Of a DNA stretch of 64,000 bases, positions 39,877-47,594 are shown one piece after another. A program made the translations under genes and the position numbers. The DNA is taken from assembly GCA_019638845.1 (NCBI GenBank), contig JAHBSZ010000003.1:466835-530834 (forward strand). Direction: 5' to 3'. This DNA comes from Salinibacterium sp. (GTDB taxonomy: Bacteria; Actinomycetota; Actinomycetes; Actinomycetales; Microbacteriaceae). A model generated the notes under the pieces. The model did not search any database. It was not told the origin of the DNA and was given only the letters and a program-made list of their open reading frames with translations. Position 1 is the first letter of the stretch; each line of letters begins with the position of its first letter.

Positions 39877-40712
39877 CTGCGTGCCCCGTCGAGGAGCGCA
39901 CCGGCCGCCGGGTCGTGAGCGGCCAGCACGACTAGGTCGGGATAGTGCGCACGCAGTTGCGCGACCATTCGAGTCGAATCGCGCAACCCTCGACGCGAAC
40001 CGACGCCGGGGATTCGACCTGCCCAGAGCAGGTCCACGTCGTACGTGAGGTCGCCCACCAGCAGCAGTGGACGTAGCCCGGGCATCCGCACGAAAAGGGA
40101 GAGCGACCCGGGGGTGTGTCCGGGTGTCGGCAGCAGGACGAGGCTCCCGTCCCCTCGGACATCGTGTGCGGAGGTGAAGGGGGCGATCGTCGGGTCGACG
40201 ACCGGATCGGTGGTCACGGGAGTCCACCGAAGCCCCGGGAGTGTCACGTGGTCAGCAAGTACTCCGTTAAGTTCTGGCAGCGGCGCGCTCACCTGCGCCC
40301 ACTCGGTCGCGCTCACCACGATCTCCGCATGACCCAATTCGGGTAGGCCGCCGATGTGGTCTTGGTGGAGGTGGGAGAGGATCACCGTGCGTACGTCGGC
40401 GATGTCGTGGCCGATGGATGCGAGCTGAGCGGTCAGCGTGTCGGTCGGTCCCAGGTCAAAGGACGCCAGACGACCATACAGAAACCGGACGAGGCCGCGC
40501 GGGAAGTATTCCGGATCTGTGAGGGAGGCGCGATCCTGCCCGGTGTCGAAGAGCACGAGCCCTTCCGGATGCTCGATGACATACACGTTGATCGGGCGCG
40601 GGGCCGTCCAGCGACGGGAGGTCAGTAGCCACCACGCAAAAGGCGAGCCATCGGTTTCGACATGCTGGGGACGAATCCGCACGCTTCCCGTGCTCAGAAC
40701 GGTCACTGTCAT
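39873..40712 (-). CDS. Metallo-beta-lactamase-fold hydrolase (AHL lactonase-like)
   Basis: 279 aa. The metal-binding HLHQDHIGG (HxHxDH) is visible, followed by ATEW, PTPGHTPGSLSLFV and GDLTYDVD, and a late His (VVLAAHDP). N-acyl-homoserine lactonases of this superfamily share this layout, so quorum-signal or lactone hydrolysis is possible but unproven. ATG 40712 is preferred because the upstream reading frame is unlike the family. The MarR gene overlaps its stop. Confidence 0.88.
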   Translation of the reverse strand: MTVTVLSTGSVRIRPQHVETDGSPFAWWLLTSRRWTAPRPINVYVIEHPEGLVLFDTGQDRASLTDPEYFPRGLVRFLYGRLASFDLGPTDTLTAQLASIGHDIADVRTVILSHLHQDHIGGLPELGHAEIVVSATEWAQVSAPLPELNGVLADHVTLPGLRWTPVTTDPVVDPTIAPFTSAHDVRGDGSLVLLPTPGHTPGSLSLFVRMPGLRPLLLVGDLTYDVDLLWAGRIPGVGSRRGLRDSTRMVAQLRAHYPDLVVLAAHDPAAGALLDGARS

Positions 40713-40717
40713 ACGGA

Positions 40718-40737
40718 TTATGTTACACAACACATAA
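40718..40737. promoter_or_regulatory. MarR-type palindrome upstream of the metallo-hydrolase gene
   Basis: TTATGT-N8-ACATAA, perfect 6-bp arms, 20 bp total, starting 6 bp upstream of the hydrolase start codon. Size, symmetry and place fit a MarR operator that autoregulates the hydrolase-marR operon. Confidence 0.55.
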
Positions 40738-40839
40738 ATCTCGACTGTCGGGTCTCTCTGAAGACATTGCACAACGATTCGGCAAGTTCTTGAGATGTTG
40801 CCCCCTGCGGGGAGCCCCAAGAGTTGGCACACTAGAGAA

Positions 40840-41757
40840 GTGATCGTCATCGTCGCGCCCGGACAGGGCTCCCAAACTCCCGGTTTCCTCGCCCCATGGC
40901 TCGACTTGCCTGGCGCGAGCGACCAACTCGGCACCATCTCGGACAGCGTGGGGATGGATCTCCTCGCACACGGCACACTCAGCGACGCCGACACCATCCG
41001 CGACACGAAGGTCGCACAGCCGCTGATTGTTGCCGCAGGACTCCTGACCCTCACCGCGCTGCTCGCCGATGGTCGTCGCGCGAAAGTCGGCGGCATCGCT
41101 GGCCATTCGGTTGGTGAGATCACCGCGGCCGCGGGAGCGGGCATCCTGAGCGAGACGGACGCCGTGAGCTTCGTGCGTGAACGCGGTCGTGCGATGGCGG
41201 ATGCCGCGGCCCTCGAGTCGACCGGAATGTCCGCAGTGATCGGCGGCGATGAAGCCGCCCTGCTCGAGCGACTCGCGGAACTCGGCCTCCAGCCCGCCAA
41301 CTTCAATGGTGGAGGGCAAATCGTGGTCGCCGGCGCTCTCCCGGCCCTCGCAGCTCTCGCCGAGAACCCGGTCGCCGGAACGCGGGTCATCCCGCTGCAG
41401 GTGGCGGGCGCGTTCCACACGCGGTATATGCAGCCCGCAGTGGCGAGTCTCGAGCTCTTCGCCGCAGGGCTGGAGAAACACGACCCCACCCTTCCGATCT
41501 GGACGAACCGCGACGGATCACGCATCGAGAGCGGCGACCATTTCGTGCAACTGATGGTCGGTCAGGTCTCCTCCCCCGTACGCTGGGATCGCGCCATGGA
41601 GTCGTTCGCCGCTGCCGGAGTTACCGGCCTCATCGAACTCGCGCCGGCCGGTGCCCTCGTAGGCTTGGCCAAACGCGGCCTCAAGGGCGTACCGTCCGTG
41701 GCCGTCAAGACCCCGGAAGACCTCGCAGCCGCATTCGACATGATCGACGGAAAGTAG
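40840..41757 (+). CDS. fabD: Malonyl-CoA:ACP transacylase
   Basis: Loads malonyl groups on ACP. 305 aa. Visible: VIVAPGQGSQTPGF at the start and GHSVGEITAAA with nucleophile Ser90; the active-site His is in VAGAFHTRYM. GTG 40840. fabH starts 4 bp after the stop, so the fab genes form an operon. The promoter region is shared with the divergent metallo-hydrolase gene. In most relatives the FasR gene precedes it directly; here 4.6 kb lie between. Confidence 0.95.
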   Translation: MIVIVAPGQGSQTPGFLAPWLDLPGASDQLGTISDSVGMDLLAHGTLSDADTIRDTKVAQPLIVAAGLLTLTALLADGRRAKVGGIAGHSVGEITAAAGAGILSETDAVSFVRERGRAMADAAALESTGMSAVIGGDEAALLERLAELGLQPANFNGGGQIVVAGALPALAALAENPVAGTRVIPLQVAGAFHTRYMQPAVASLELFAAGLEKHDPTLPIWTNRDGSRIESGDHFVQLMVGQVSSPVRWDRAMESFAAAGVTGLIELAPAGALVGLAKRGLKGVPSVAVKTPEDLAAAFDMIDGK

Positions 41758-41761
41758 AACC

Positions 41762-42760
41762 GTGCCTACCCTCAAGCAGTCCCACGGCGTGGAGTTCACG
41801 CGCATTTACAGCTACGGCGCAGCCCGCGGCGATCTGGTGGTGCCGAACGACGAGCTCGTCGGCCCCATCGACTCGAGCGACGAATGGATTCAGCAGCGCA
41901 CCGGAATCATCACCCGCACGCGCGCGTCGGCCGGCATTCTCGCCGTCGACCTCGCCACGGACGCCGCGCAGGAGGCCATCGCGAAGTCGGGCATCCCCGC
42001 CGACAAGATCGACCTCGTGATCATCGCGACCATTGGAAATGTGCAGCAGACACCCTCGATGGCCGCTGTCGTCGCAGACCGAGTCGGGGCAAATCCGGCG
42101 GCAGCCTACGATTCCAACGCCGCGTGCGCTGGCTTCAGCTACGGCGTGACCCAGGCGGATGCCCTGATCCGCAGCGGCGCCGCACACTACGCCCTCGTGA
42201 TCGGCGCCGAGAAGCTCTCCGACATCGTCGACCCCACCGATCGCTCCATCTCCTTCCTGCTGGGTGACGGCGCGGGCGCCGTAGTCATCGGCCCCAGCGA
42301 CGCCCCGGGCATCGGCGCTGCCGTGTGGGGCTCTGACGGCTCGAAGGCCGACGCCGTGGGGATGAACGCCACCCTTGTGCAGTTCCGCGACGGCGACGCC
42401 GAGTGGCCGACTCTGCGCCAGGACGGCCAGGTCGTATTCCGCTGGGCGGTCTGGGAGATGGCCAAGGTCGCCAAGCAGGCACTCGCGGCGGCCGGCATTG
42501 AGGCCGCCGATCTAGCCGCGTTCGTTCCACACCAGGCGAACATGCGCATCATCGACGAGCTTGCCAAGCAGCTCAAGCTTCCCGACAGCGTCATCATCGG
42601 CCGTGACATCGCGACAACGGGCAACACGAGCGCCGCCTCGATCCCGCTCGCGACGCACCGGTTGCTGGAGGAACATCCCGAGTTGAGCGGTGGGCTGTGC
42701 CTGCAAATCGGCTTCGGGGCCGGTCTCGTCTTCGGCGCACAGGTTGTCGCCCTGCCGTAG
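41762..42760 (+). CDS. fabH: Beta-ketoacyl-ACP synthase III
   Basis: Starts each fatty acid by condensing acyl-CoA with malonyl-ACP. 332 aa. The Cys-His-Asn triad is visible: Cys122 (NAACAGFSYG), His in VPHQANMRIID and Asn in ATTGNTSAASIP. GTG 41762. Length and motifs are normal. It sits between fabD (4 bp) and acpP (55 bp), the usual FAS II order. Confidence 0.96.
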   Translation: MPTLKQSHGVEFTRIYSYGAARGDLVVPNDELVGPIDSSDEWIQQRTGIITRTRASAGILAVDLATDAAQEAIAKSGIPADKIDLVIIATIGNVQQTPSMAAVVADRVGANPAAAYDSNAACAGFSYGVTQADALIRSGAAHYALVIGAEKLSDIVDPTDRSISFLLGDGAGAVVIGPSDAPGIGAAVWGSDGSKADAVGMNATLVQFRDGDAEWPTLRQDGQVVFRWAVWEMAKVAKQALAAAGIEAADLAAFVPHQANMRIIDELAKQLKLPDSVIIGRDIATTGNTSAASIPLATHRLLEEHPELSGGLCLQIGFGAGLVFGAQVVALP

Positions 42761-42815
42761 TCGGCGCACCCTAAACTTGCTAACGGTCAAAAACACATCC
42801 CCAAGGAGAAAAAAC

Positions 42816-43064
42816 ATGGCATTGTCCACCGAAGAAGTCCTGGCCGGCCTGGCCGAACTCATCAACGACGAGACCGGCATCGCGACGGACACGGTCGAGC
42901 TGGACAAGTCGTTTACCGACGACCTGGACATCGACTCGATCTCGATGATGACCATCGTCGTCAACGCCGAAGAGAAGTTCGACGTCAAGATTCCCGACGA
43001 AGAGGTCAAGAACCTCAAGACCGTCGGCGACGCCGTGAGCTTCATCACCGGCGCACAGGGCTAA
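42816..43064 (+). CDS. acpP: Acyl carrier protein
   Basis: 82 aa, acidic. The phosphopantetheine site is DIDSISMM with Ser41 (the usual DSL is DSI). ATG 42816 follows AAGGAG eight bases upstream. It supplies acyl chains to FabF and octanoyl to LipB. Confidence 0.96.
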   Translation: MALSTEEVLAGLAELINDETGIATDTVELDKSFTDDLDIDSISMMTIVVNAEEKFDVKIPDEEVKNLKTVGDAVSFITGAQG

Positions 43065-43081
43065 GTACCGTCCGCGGTCGG

Positions 43082-43106
43082 CCAGCCGGGGACTTCTCCC
43101 GGCTGG
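43082..43106 (+). terminator. Hairpin between acpP and fabF
   Basis: CCAGCCGGG (43082-43090) / CCCGGCTGG (43098-43106), perfect 9-bp arms, 7-base loop, no strong T-tract. Could attenuate transcription so that acpP is made in excess over fabF. Confidence 0.5.
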
Positions 43107-43152
43107 TCACCCCGCAGGCATGCAGTGTTGGGCTCCAGAGGACAGTGGAAAA

Positions 43153-44388
43153 ATGACCAAGAAGATTGTTGTAACAGGCATCGGCGCTAGCTCGCCGCTG
43201 GGCGGCACTGCCCCCGAATCGTGGCAGGCGCTGCTCGCTGGTGAGTCGGGCGCACACACACTTGAGCACGAGTGGGTTGCTCAATACGACCTGCCCGTGA
43301 CGTTCGCCGCCGAGGCGAAAGTTCGCCCGGAAGAGGTGCTCGAGCGCGTCGAGTACAAGCGACTGGACCCGTCAAGTCAGTTCGCTCTGATCTCCGCTCG
43401 CGAAGCCTGGGCTGACGCTGGCTCCCCCGACATCGACCCCACCCGCGTCGGAGTCGACTACTCCACCGGCATCGGTGGCCTCTGGACTCTCCTCGACGCC
43501 TGGGACACCCTGCGCGAGAAGGGCCCTCGTCGCGTCCTCCCCATGACCATTCCCATGCTCATGCCGAATGCCGCAGCCGCTGCCATCAGCATGTCGATTC
43601 CCTCGCGCGCATACGCCCGCACGGATGTCTCAGCCTGCGCCTCGAGCACCGAGGCCATCGCCAACGCCTACATGCACTTGCAGGAGGGTCTGGCCGACGT
43701 GGTTCTCGCCGGCGGCACCGAGGCGGTCGTGCATCCGTTGCCCATTGCTGCCTTCGCCTCGATGCAGGCGCTCTCCAAGCGCAACGACAGCCCCGCGACT
43801 GCGTCGCGCCCGTATGACATTTCCCGCGACGGCTTCGTGCTGGGCGAGGGCGCGGGCACGATCGTGCTGGAGACCGAGGAGCACGCGCTCGCCCGCGGTG
43901 CCCGGATCTACGCCGAACTTGCGGGCGGTTCGGTCACGAGCGATTCGTACCACATCACGGCTCCGGACCCGGAGGGTTCGGCGGCAGCCCGCGCGATGCT
44001 CGCGGCGCTGGCTCAAGCCGGAGCATCCATCGAAGATGTCGTGCACATCAATGCCCACGCCACCAGCACGCCCGTGGGCGACATCGCCGAGTACAACGCC
44101 ATGCTGCGCGTGTTCGGCGATCACCTCCCGAAGATTGCCGTCTCGGCAACGAAGGGCGCTACCGGCCACCTCCTCGGCGGCACCGGAGCTCTTGAGGCGA
44201 TCTTCACGATCCTCGCGCTGCACCACCGCACCGCACCGCCGACCATCAACATCACCGAGCAAGATCCGGCGATTCCGCTCGACGTGGTCACGTCACCCCG
44301 GTCGCTCGGCGACGGGCCACTGCTCGCACTGAGCAACTCGTTCGGTTTCGGCGGCCACAACTCGGTCGCAGCGTTCCGCAGTTACTGA
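43153..44388 (+). CDS. fabF: Beta-ketoacyl-ACP synthase II
   Basis: Chain-elongating condensing enzyme of FAS II. 411 aa. Triad: Cys162 (DVSACASSTEAI), His in NAHATSTPVGD and His in GATGHLLGGTGALE. ATG 43153; the upstream in-frame ATG at 43120 lies inside the acpP-fabF spacer. Followed by a large hairpin terminator. Confidence 0.96.
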   Translation: MTKKIVVTGIGASSPLGGTAPESWQALLAGESGAHTLEHEWVAQYDLPVTFAAEAKVRPEEVLERVEYKRLDPSSQFALISAREAWADAGSPDIDPTRVGVDYSTGIGGLWTLLDAWDTLREKGPRRVLPMTIPMLMPNAAAAAISMSIPSRAYARTDVSACASSTEAIANAYMHLQEGLADVVLAGGTEAVVHPLPIAAFASMQALSKRNDSPATASRPYDISRDGFVLGEGAGTIVLETEEHALARGARIYAELAGGSVTSDSYHITAPDPEGSAAARAMLAALAQAGASIEDVVHINAHATSTPVGDIAEYNAMLRVFGDHLPKIAVSATKGATGHLLGGTGALEAIFTILALHHRTAPPTINITEQDPAIPLDVVTSPRSLGDGPLLALSNSFGFGGHNSVAAFRSY

Positions 44389-44424
44389 GCAGCTACTGAG
44401 CAGCTACTAGGCATCATCAAGGAC

Positions 44425-44472
44425 TCGATGAGGCTGGAGCGGCCATCCATGGCCTATCTCCAGCCTCATCGA
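44425..44472. terminator. Long hairpin between fabF and the convergent peptide gene
   Basis: Perfect 15-bp arms (44425-44439 / 44458-44472) around an inner GGCCA-TCCA-TGGCC element. It lies between two convergent genes and probably stops transcription from both sides. There is no long T-run. Confidence 0.75.
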
Positions 44473-44493
44473 CTCCCGAATGATGAGGGTGTG

Positions 44494-44646
44494 TCAGATC
44501 GGTCGACACCCCTCGTGGATGAAGCATTCGCCCCCGAAGCTGAGCATGTCATCCTCTGTGACCAGTCGCTCAAGCTCTTGCATGTCGATCAGTGATGGAG
44601 CCACCTGCTCGATGAGCTCTTCGAGCTCCCTGTTCAACGTATCCAT
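44494..44646 (-). CDS. 50-residue peptide with Cys-containing C-terminus
   Basis: ATG 44646 to TGA 44494, two bp after DUF3145 and with AGGTGGG upstream. The first 35 residues are acidic and helical (MDTLNRELEELIEQVAPSL start), the end is FGGECFIHEGCRPI with two Cys six apart. The leader/core look with a Gly-Gly before the Cys part resembles precursors of modified peptides, but no modifying enzyme is in the window. A small regulatory or metal-binding protein is equally possible. A strong hairpin lies just after the stop. Confidence 0.6.
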   Translation of the reverse strand: MDTLNRELEELIEQVAPSLIDMQELERLVTEDDMLSFGGECFIHEGCRPI

Positions 44647-44648
44647 GC

Positions 44649-45167
44649 TCAACCCACCTGATGCAGCCATACGACTGCCGAGTCCTGGCTCGCGTGGCGG
44701 AATGCCTCGAGCTCGTCGTCCCACGCCTGTCCGAGTGCCAGGCGAAGCTCGCGATGCAGCTCGATCGCGCTCGCACCAGCGACGTCCATCGCGTAGCGAA
44801 CCCGATCTTCCGGGATGACAGTGTTGCCCACCGTATCCGTCTGAGCGAAGAAGATGCCGAGGTCGGGCGTGTGCATCCACCGACCCCCGTCAGTGCCGAG
44901 CCCAGCGTCTTCCGTGACCTCATAGCGCAGGTGTTCCCACCCACGTAGCGCGGAGGCGAGCTTCGCCCCGGTGCCTCGCGGGCCCTCCCAGTAATACTCC
45001 GTGCGCTGAGAACCAGGCAGCACTGGCTGCTGATCCCAATCGAAATTTACGGCACGCTCAAGGGCGCGACCAGCAGCCCACTCGATATGTGGGCAGAGCG
45101 CGCGAGGAGCGGAGTGCACGAAAAGCACTCCGCGAGCCTGGTGTTGGGCAACACTGTGTGCAGTCAC
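44649..45167 (-). CDS. DUF3145 protein
   Basis: 172 aa of a family found throughout actinobacteria next to the fatty acid synthase genes. Visible: GVLFVHSAPRALCPHIEWAAG at the start, TEYYWEGPRGTGAKLASALRGW, RWMHTPDLGIFFAQTD and the VWLHQVG ending. Function unknown; its constant place beside fab genes suggests a lipid-related role (inference). GTG 45167 follows a GGAG. Transcribed convergently to fabF. Confidence 0.9.
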   Translation of the reverse strand: MTAHSVAQHQARGVLFVHSAPRALCPHIEWAAGRALERAVNFDWDQQPVLPGSQRTEYYWEGPRGTGAKLASALRGWEHLRYEVTEDAGLGTDGGRWMHTPDLGIFFAQTDTVGNTVIPEDRVRYAMDVAGASAIELHRELRLALGQAWDDELEAFRHASQDSAVVWLHQVG

Positions 45168-45261
45168 GATTTCTCCGTTCCGTTGGATGCGACTTCCCCA
45201 TCGACCCGTGGAACGGTTTCTTGACTGCGTGTGTGAAATTGTGCGGCGAACCGCTGGGGTA

Positions 45262-45291
45262 ATTATGACCTATACCACCACGGAATGACAA
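45262..45291 (-). promoter_or_regulatory. Promoter for the DUF3145 gene
   Basis: On the minus strand: -35 TTGTCA (plus 45286-45291), 18 bases, -10 CATAAT (plus 45262-45267), about 95 bp upstream of the start codon. Confidence 0.45.
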
Positions 45292-45327
45292 GCGTGTTAT
45301 TTCGAGGGGGAAACGGATGCCCGACGC

Positions 45328-45882
45328 CTACGACACCGTGGCGGTGGCGGGTCGCCCGCGGCGAGGCGGATCGATCTCGAGTCCGTAGGGCTCTGCTTCA
45401 CCAATAAGCGCCTCGCAACGGTCAAGCCAGTGCAATTCGGCTTGGGTGGAGAGCGTCCGGGCGTCCCCCACGAGACGTGCGGCAAGCGTGGTGTGCTCCC
45501 GGGCGAGGTGTGCTGCGATCGCCGCTGTTGCGCGGGAACGCTGCGCCGCGATCAACGCAGCCGGATCCGCGCCCGGTAGCGTCATCGCGAGAGCCAGCTT
45601 CGCGGCGAGATCGTCACGCGCGGGCGCCGGCACGGGGGCCGCGAGCCATTCCCGCACGGCATCGTGCCCAGCATCCGTGATCTCGTAGTAGACGTGACCC
45701 GCGGAATCCGGTTCGCGCTTGGTGACCAGCCCGTCCCGTTCGAGTCGATCGAGGGTGGCATAGACCTGACCGACGTTGAGTGGTGAGGATGGCGCCGTGC
45801 GACGCTCGAATTCGAGGCGCAGTTGGTAGCCGTAACACGGTCCAAGGTCGAGAATCGCGAGCAGGCTCTGACGAATCGACAT
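45328..45882 (-). CDS. PadR family regulator
   Basis: 184 aa. N-terminal winged helix typical of PadR: LLAILDLGPCYGYQLRLEFERR, LNVGQVYATLDRLERDGLVTKR, and VYYEITDAGHDAVREWL, followed by a C-terminal helical dimerisation domain of PadR-s2 type. ATG 45882. A 6-bp palindrome directly upstream (45883-45897) fits autoregulation. Target genes are not obvious; no transporter adjoins it. Confidence 0.9.
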   Translation of the reverse strand: MSIRQSLLAILDLGPCYGYQLRLEFERRTAPSSPLNVGQVYATLDRLERDGLVTKREPDSAGHVYYEITDAGHDAVREWLAAPVPAPARDDLAAKLALAMTLPGADPAALIAAQRSRATAAIAAHLAREHTTLAARLVGDARTLSTQAELHWLDRCEALIGEAEPYGLEIDPPRRGRPATATVS

Positions 45883-45897
45883 ACATACACGGTATGT
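45883..45897. promoter_or_regulatory. Palindrome abutting the padR start, possible autoregulatory operator
   Basis: ACATAC-ACG-GTATGT, perfect 6-bp arms, immediately upstream of the PadR start codon. Confidence 0.5.
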
Positions 45898-45938
45898 GTT
45901 GGCGGCGCGAGCCGGTGACAGGCTCCGCCCGCGAGTCG

Positions 45939-47591
45939 CTACTTCGCCTCGCCGTAGTTGTCGACCGTGGCGATGGTGAGTGGGAAGGTTACGGGCAGCT
46001 CCCCGAAGAGCAGGCGTCCGGCTTCGGCAGCTGCGTCGGCGAGGAGGACACTCACGGGCACGGTGAGCTCTGCGGGGGTGTGCACGACAACCTCGTCATG
46101 GAGAAAGAACACGAGGTGCGGGGCATCCGTAAGCCAGCGATCGTCGAGTTCGCCCAGACGTCGACGGATGCTCGCCATCCAGCACAGCGCCCACTCGGCC
46201 GCTGTGCCCTGCACGATGAAGTTTCGGGTGAACCTCCCCCACGCGCGGGAACGCTCCCGAGCCCGCGACGTATCGGCTTCCGACCGGGCCTCGTTCCAGC
46301 CCTCGAATCGCTGACCGGGCGGAGAACTCCGACCGAGCTGGGTCGTGACGACCTCGCCTCGCTCGCCTGCTCGCGCGGCCTCCTCGACTTTCGCGATCGC
46401 GCGCGGATAAGCCTGCGAAAGTCGCGGCATGAGCCTGCCGCTCTCCCCGGTCGTCGCCCCGTACATCGCGCCGAGCATCGCGATCTTGGCTTGATCGCGA
46501 GTTTCGACGGCGCCGCTCGCGACAATTCCGGCGTAGAGGTCGCCCGTCGCGCCCGCTTCCACCATTCCTCGATCGCCGGCCATGGCCGCGAGGATTCGCG
46601 GCTCGAGTTGCGAAGCATCCGCGACGACGAACTTCCACCCCTCATCCGCGATGACGGCGCCCCGCACCTGCTTCGGGAGCTGGAGCGCTCCCCCACCGCT
46701 GGTTGCCCATCGACCGGTGACGACACCGCCCGGCACGTAGTCGGGACGGAACCGGCCGTTGACGACCCAGGTGTCGAGCCAGTGCCATCCGTTGGCCGAT
46801 AGCAAGCGCGCAAGCTTCTTGTACTCGAGCAGCGGGGCGATGGCCGGGTGCTTGAGCTGCTTCAGTTCCCATGACCGCGTCGAGGCGACTTGGAGCCCGG
46901 CAACCCCGAGCGCCCTCAACAAATCTGCAGGAGAATCGGGGTTCAGGTCGGGCGATTCAAGTTTTTCGCGCACAATCTCGAGAATCTCCTGCAATTTCTG
47001 TGGGCGCGCGGACTCGAGGGGGCGCGAACCGAGGATGCTCGTGAGGATCGCGTCGTGAGCGTCCGCCCGCCACGGCAGGCCAGCGAAACGCATCTCCGCG
47101 GCGATGAGGGCTCCGGCGGACTCGGCAGCGAGCAGTCGCCCTATGCGCCCGGGTTCCGCCGACCCCGCGACGGCGGCGCGCTGGAGGGTGAACTCCGCGA
47201 GCGGGTCGGCGAGGACGGGCACCGCCCCGGGGTCGACGTCGAGGTCGAAGAGGGCTGCGCCCCGCTCCGGTCGGGGCGTCACGACGGAGGCGGGGGCATC
47301 CCACACGCCCTGCGGTGCCGTGGCGAGGGCAGATTCGGCGGTCAGTGCAGAGGAACGCAAGATCGCGTGACACAGTCTCAGGTCGAAACACCGCTCGATC
47401 CGGATGCCCGCCGCCAGCAGTTCCGGATACCAGGTACTCGTGTCATCCCACACCCAGCGCGGGTGTTGCGGCTCTTCCTTCCTCACGAACTCTGCGAGGT
47501 CGGACACGTACTCGATGCCGAGCGCCCCACCGTCGTCGCTGATCTTCGCCGCCATCGTGCGAGAGTCGACGCGCGCGAGAACGATGAACAC
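45939..47591 (-). CDS. DNA polymerase I-like (family A) protein, degenerate exonuclease domain
   Basis: 550 aa. The C-terminal half holds family A polymerase motifs: A (DASQLEPRILAAMAGD), B (RDQAKIAMLGAMYGATTG, with Leu where Klenow has Phe762), and C (LHDEVVVH). There is no 5'-nuclease domain, and I cannot find the DxE exonuclease motif in the N-terminal 200 residues, though relatives are annotated as bifunctional 3'-5' exonuclease/polymerase. GTG 47591 starts 3 bp after the DUF222/HNH stop, so both are one operon, behind a LexA box. A repair role is likely but unproven. Confidence 0.88.
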   Translation of the reverse strand: MFIVLARVDSRTMAAKISDDGGALGIEYVSDLAEFVRKEEPQHPRWVWDDTSTWYPELLAAGIRIERCFDLRLCHAILRSSALTAESALATAPQGVWDAPASVVTPRPERGAALFDLDVDPGAVPVLADPLAEFTLQRAAVAGSAEPGRIGRLLAAESAGALIAAEMRFAGLPWRADAHDAILTSILGSRPLESARPQKLQEILEIVREKLESPDLNPDSPADLLRALGVAGLQVASTRSWELKQLKHPAIAPLLEYKKLARLLSANGWHWLDTWVVNGRFRPDYVPGGVVTGRWATSGGGALQLPKQVRGAVIADEGWKFVVADASQLEPRILAAMAGDRGMVEAGATGDLYAGIVASGAVETRDQAKIAMLGAMYGATTGESGRLMPRLSQAYPRAIAKVEEAARAGERGEVVTTQLGRSSPPGQRFEGWNEARSEADTSRARERSRAWGRFTRNFIVQGTAAEWALCWMASIRRRLGELDDRWLTDAPHLVFFLHDEVVVHTPAELTVPVSVLLADAAAEAGRLLFGELPVTFPLTIATVDNYGEAK

Positions 47592-47594
47592 AGG

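Noticed and set aside
36271-40712. The minus-strand block as a mobile element
   Set aside because: No transposase, integrase, flanking repeats or tRNA found; reported only as a synteny break.
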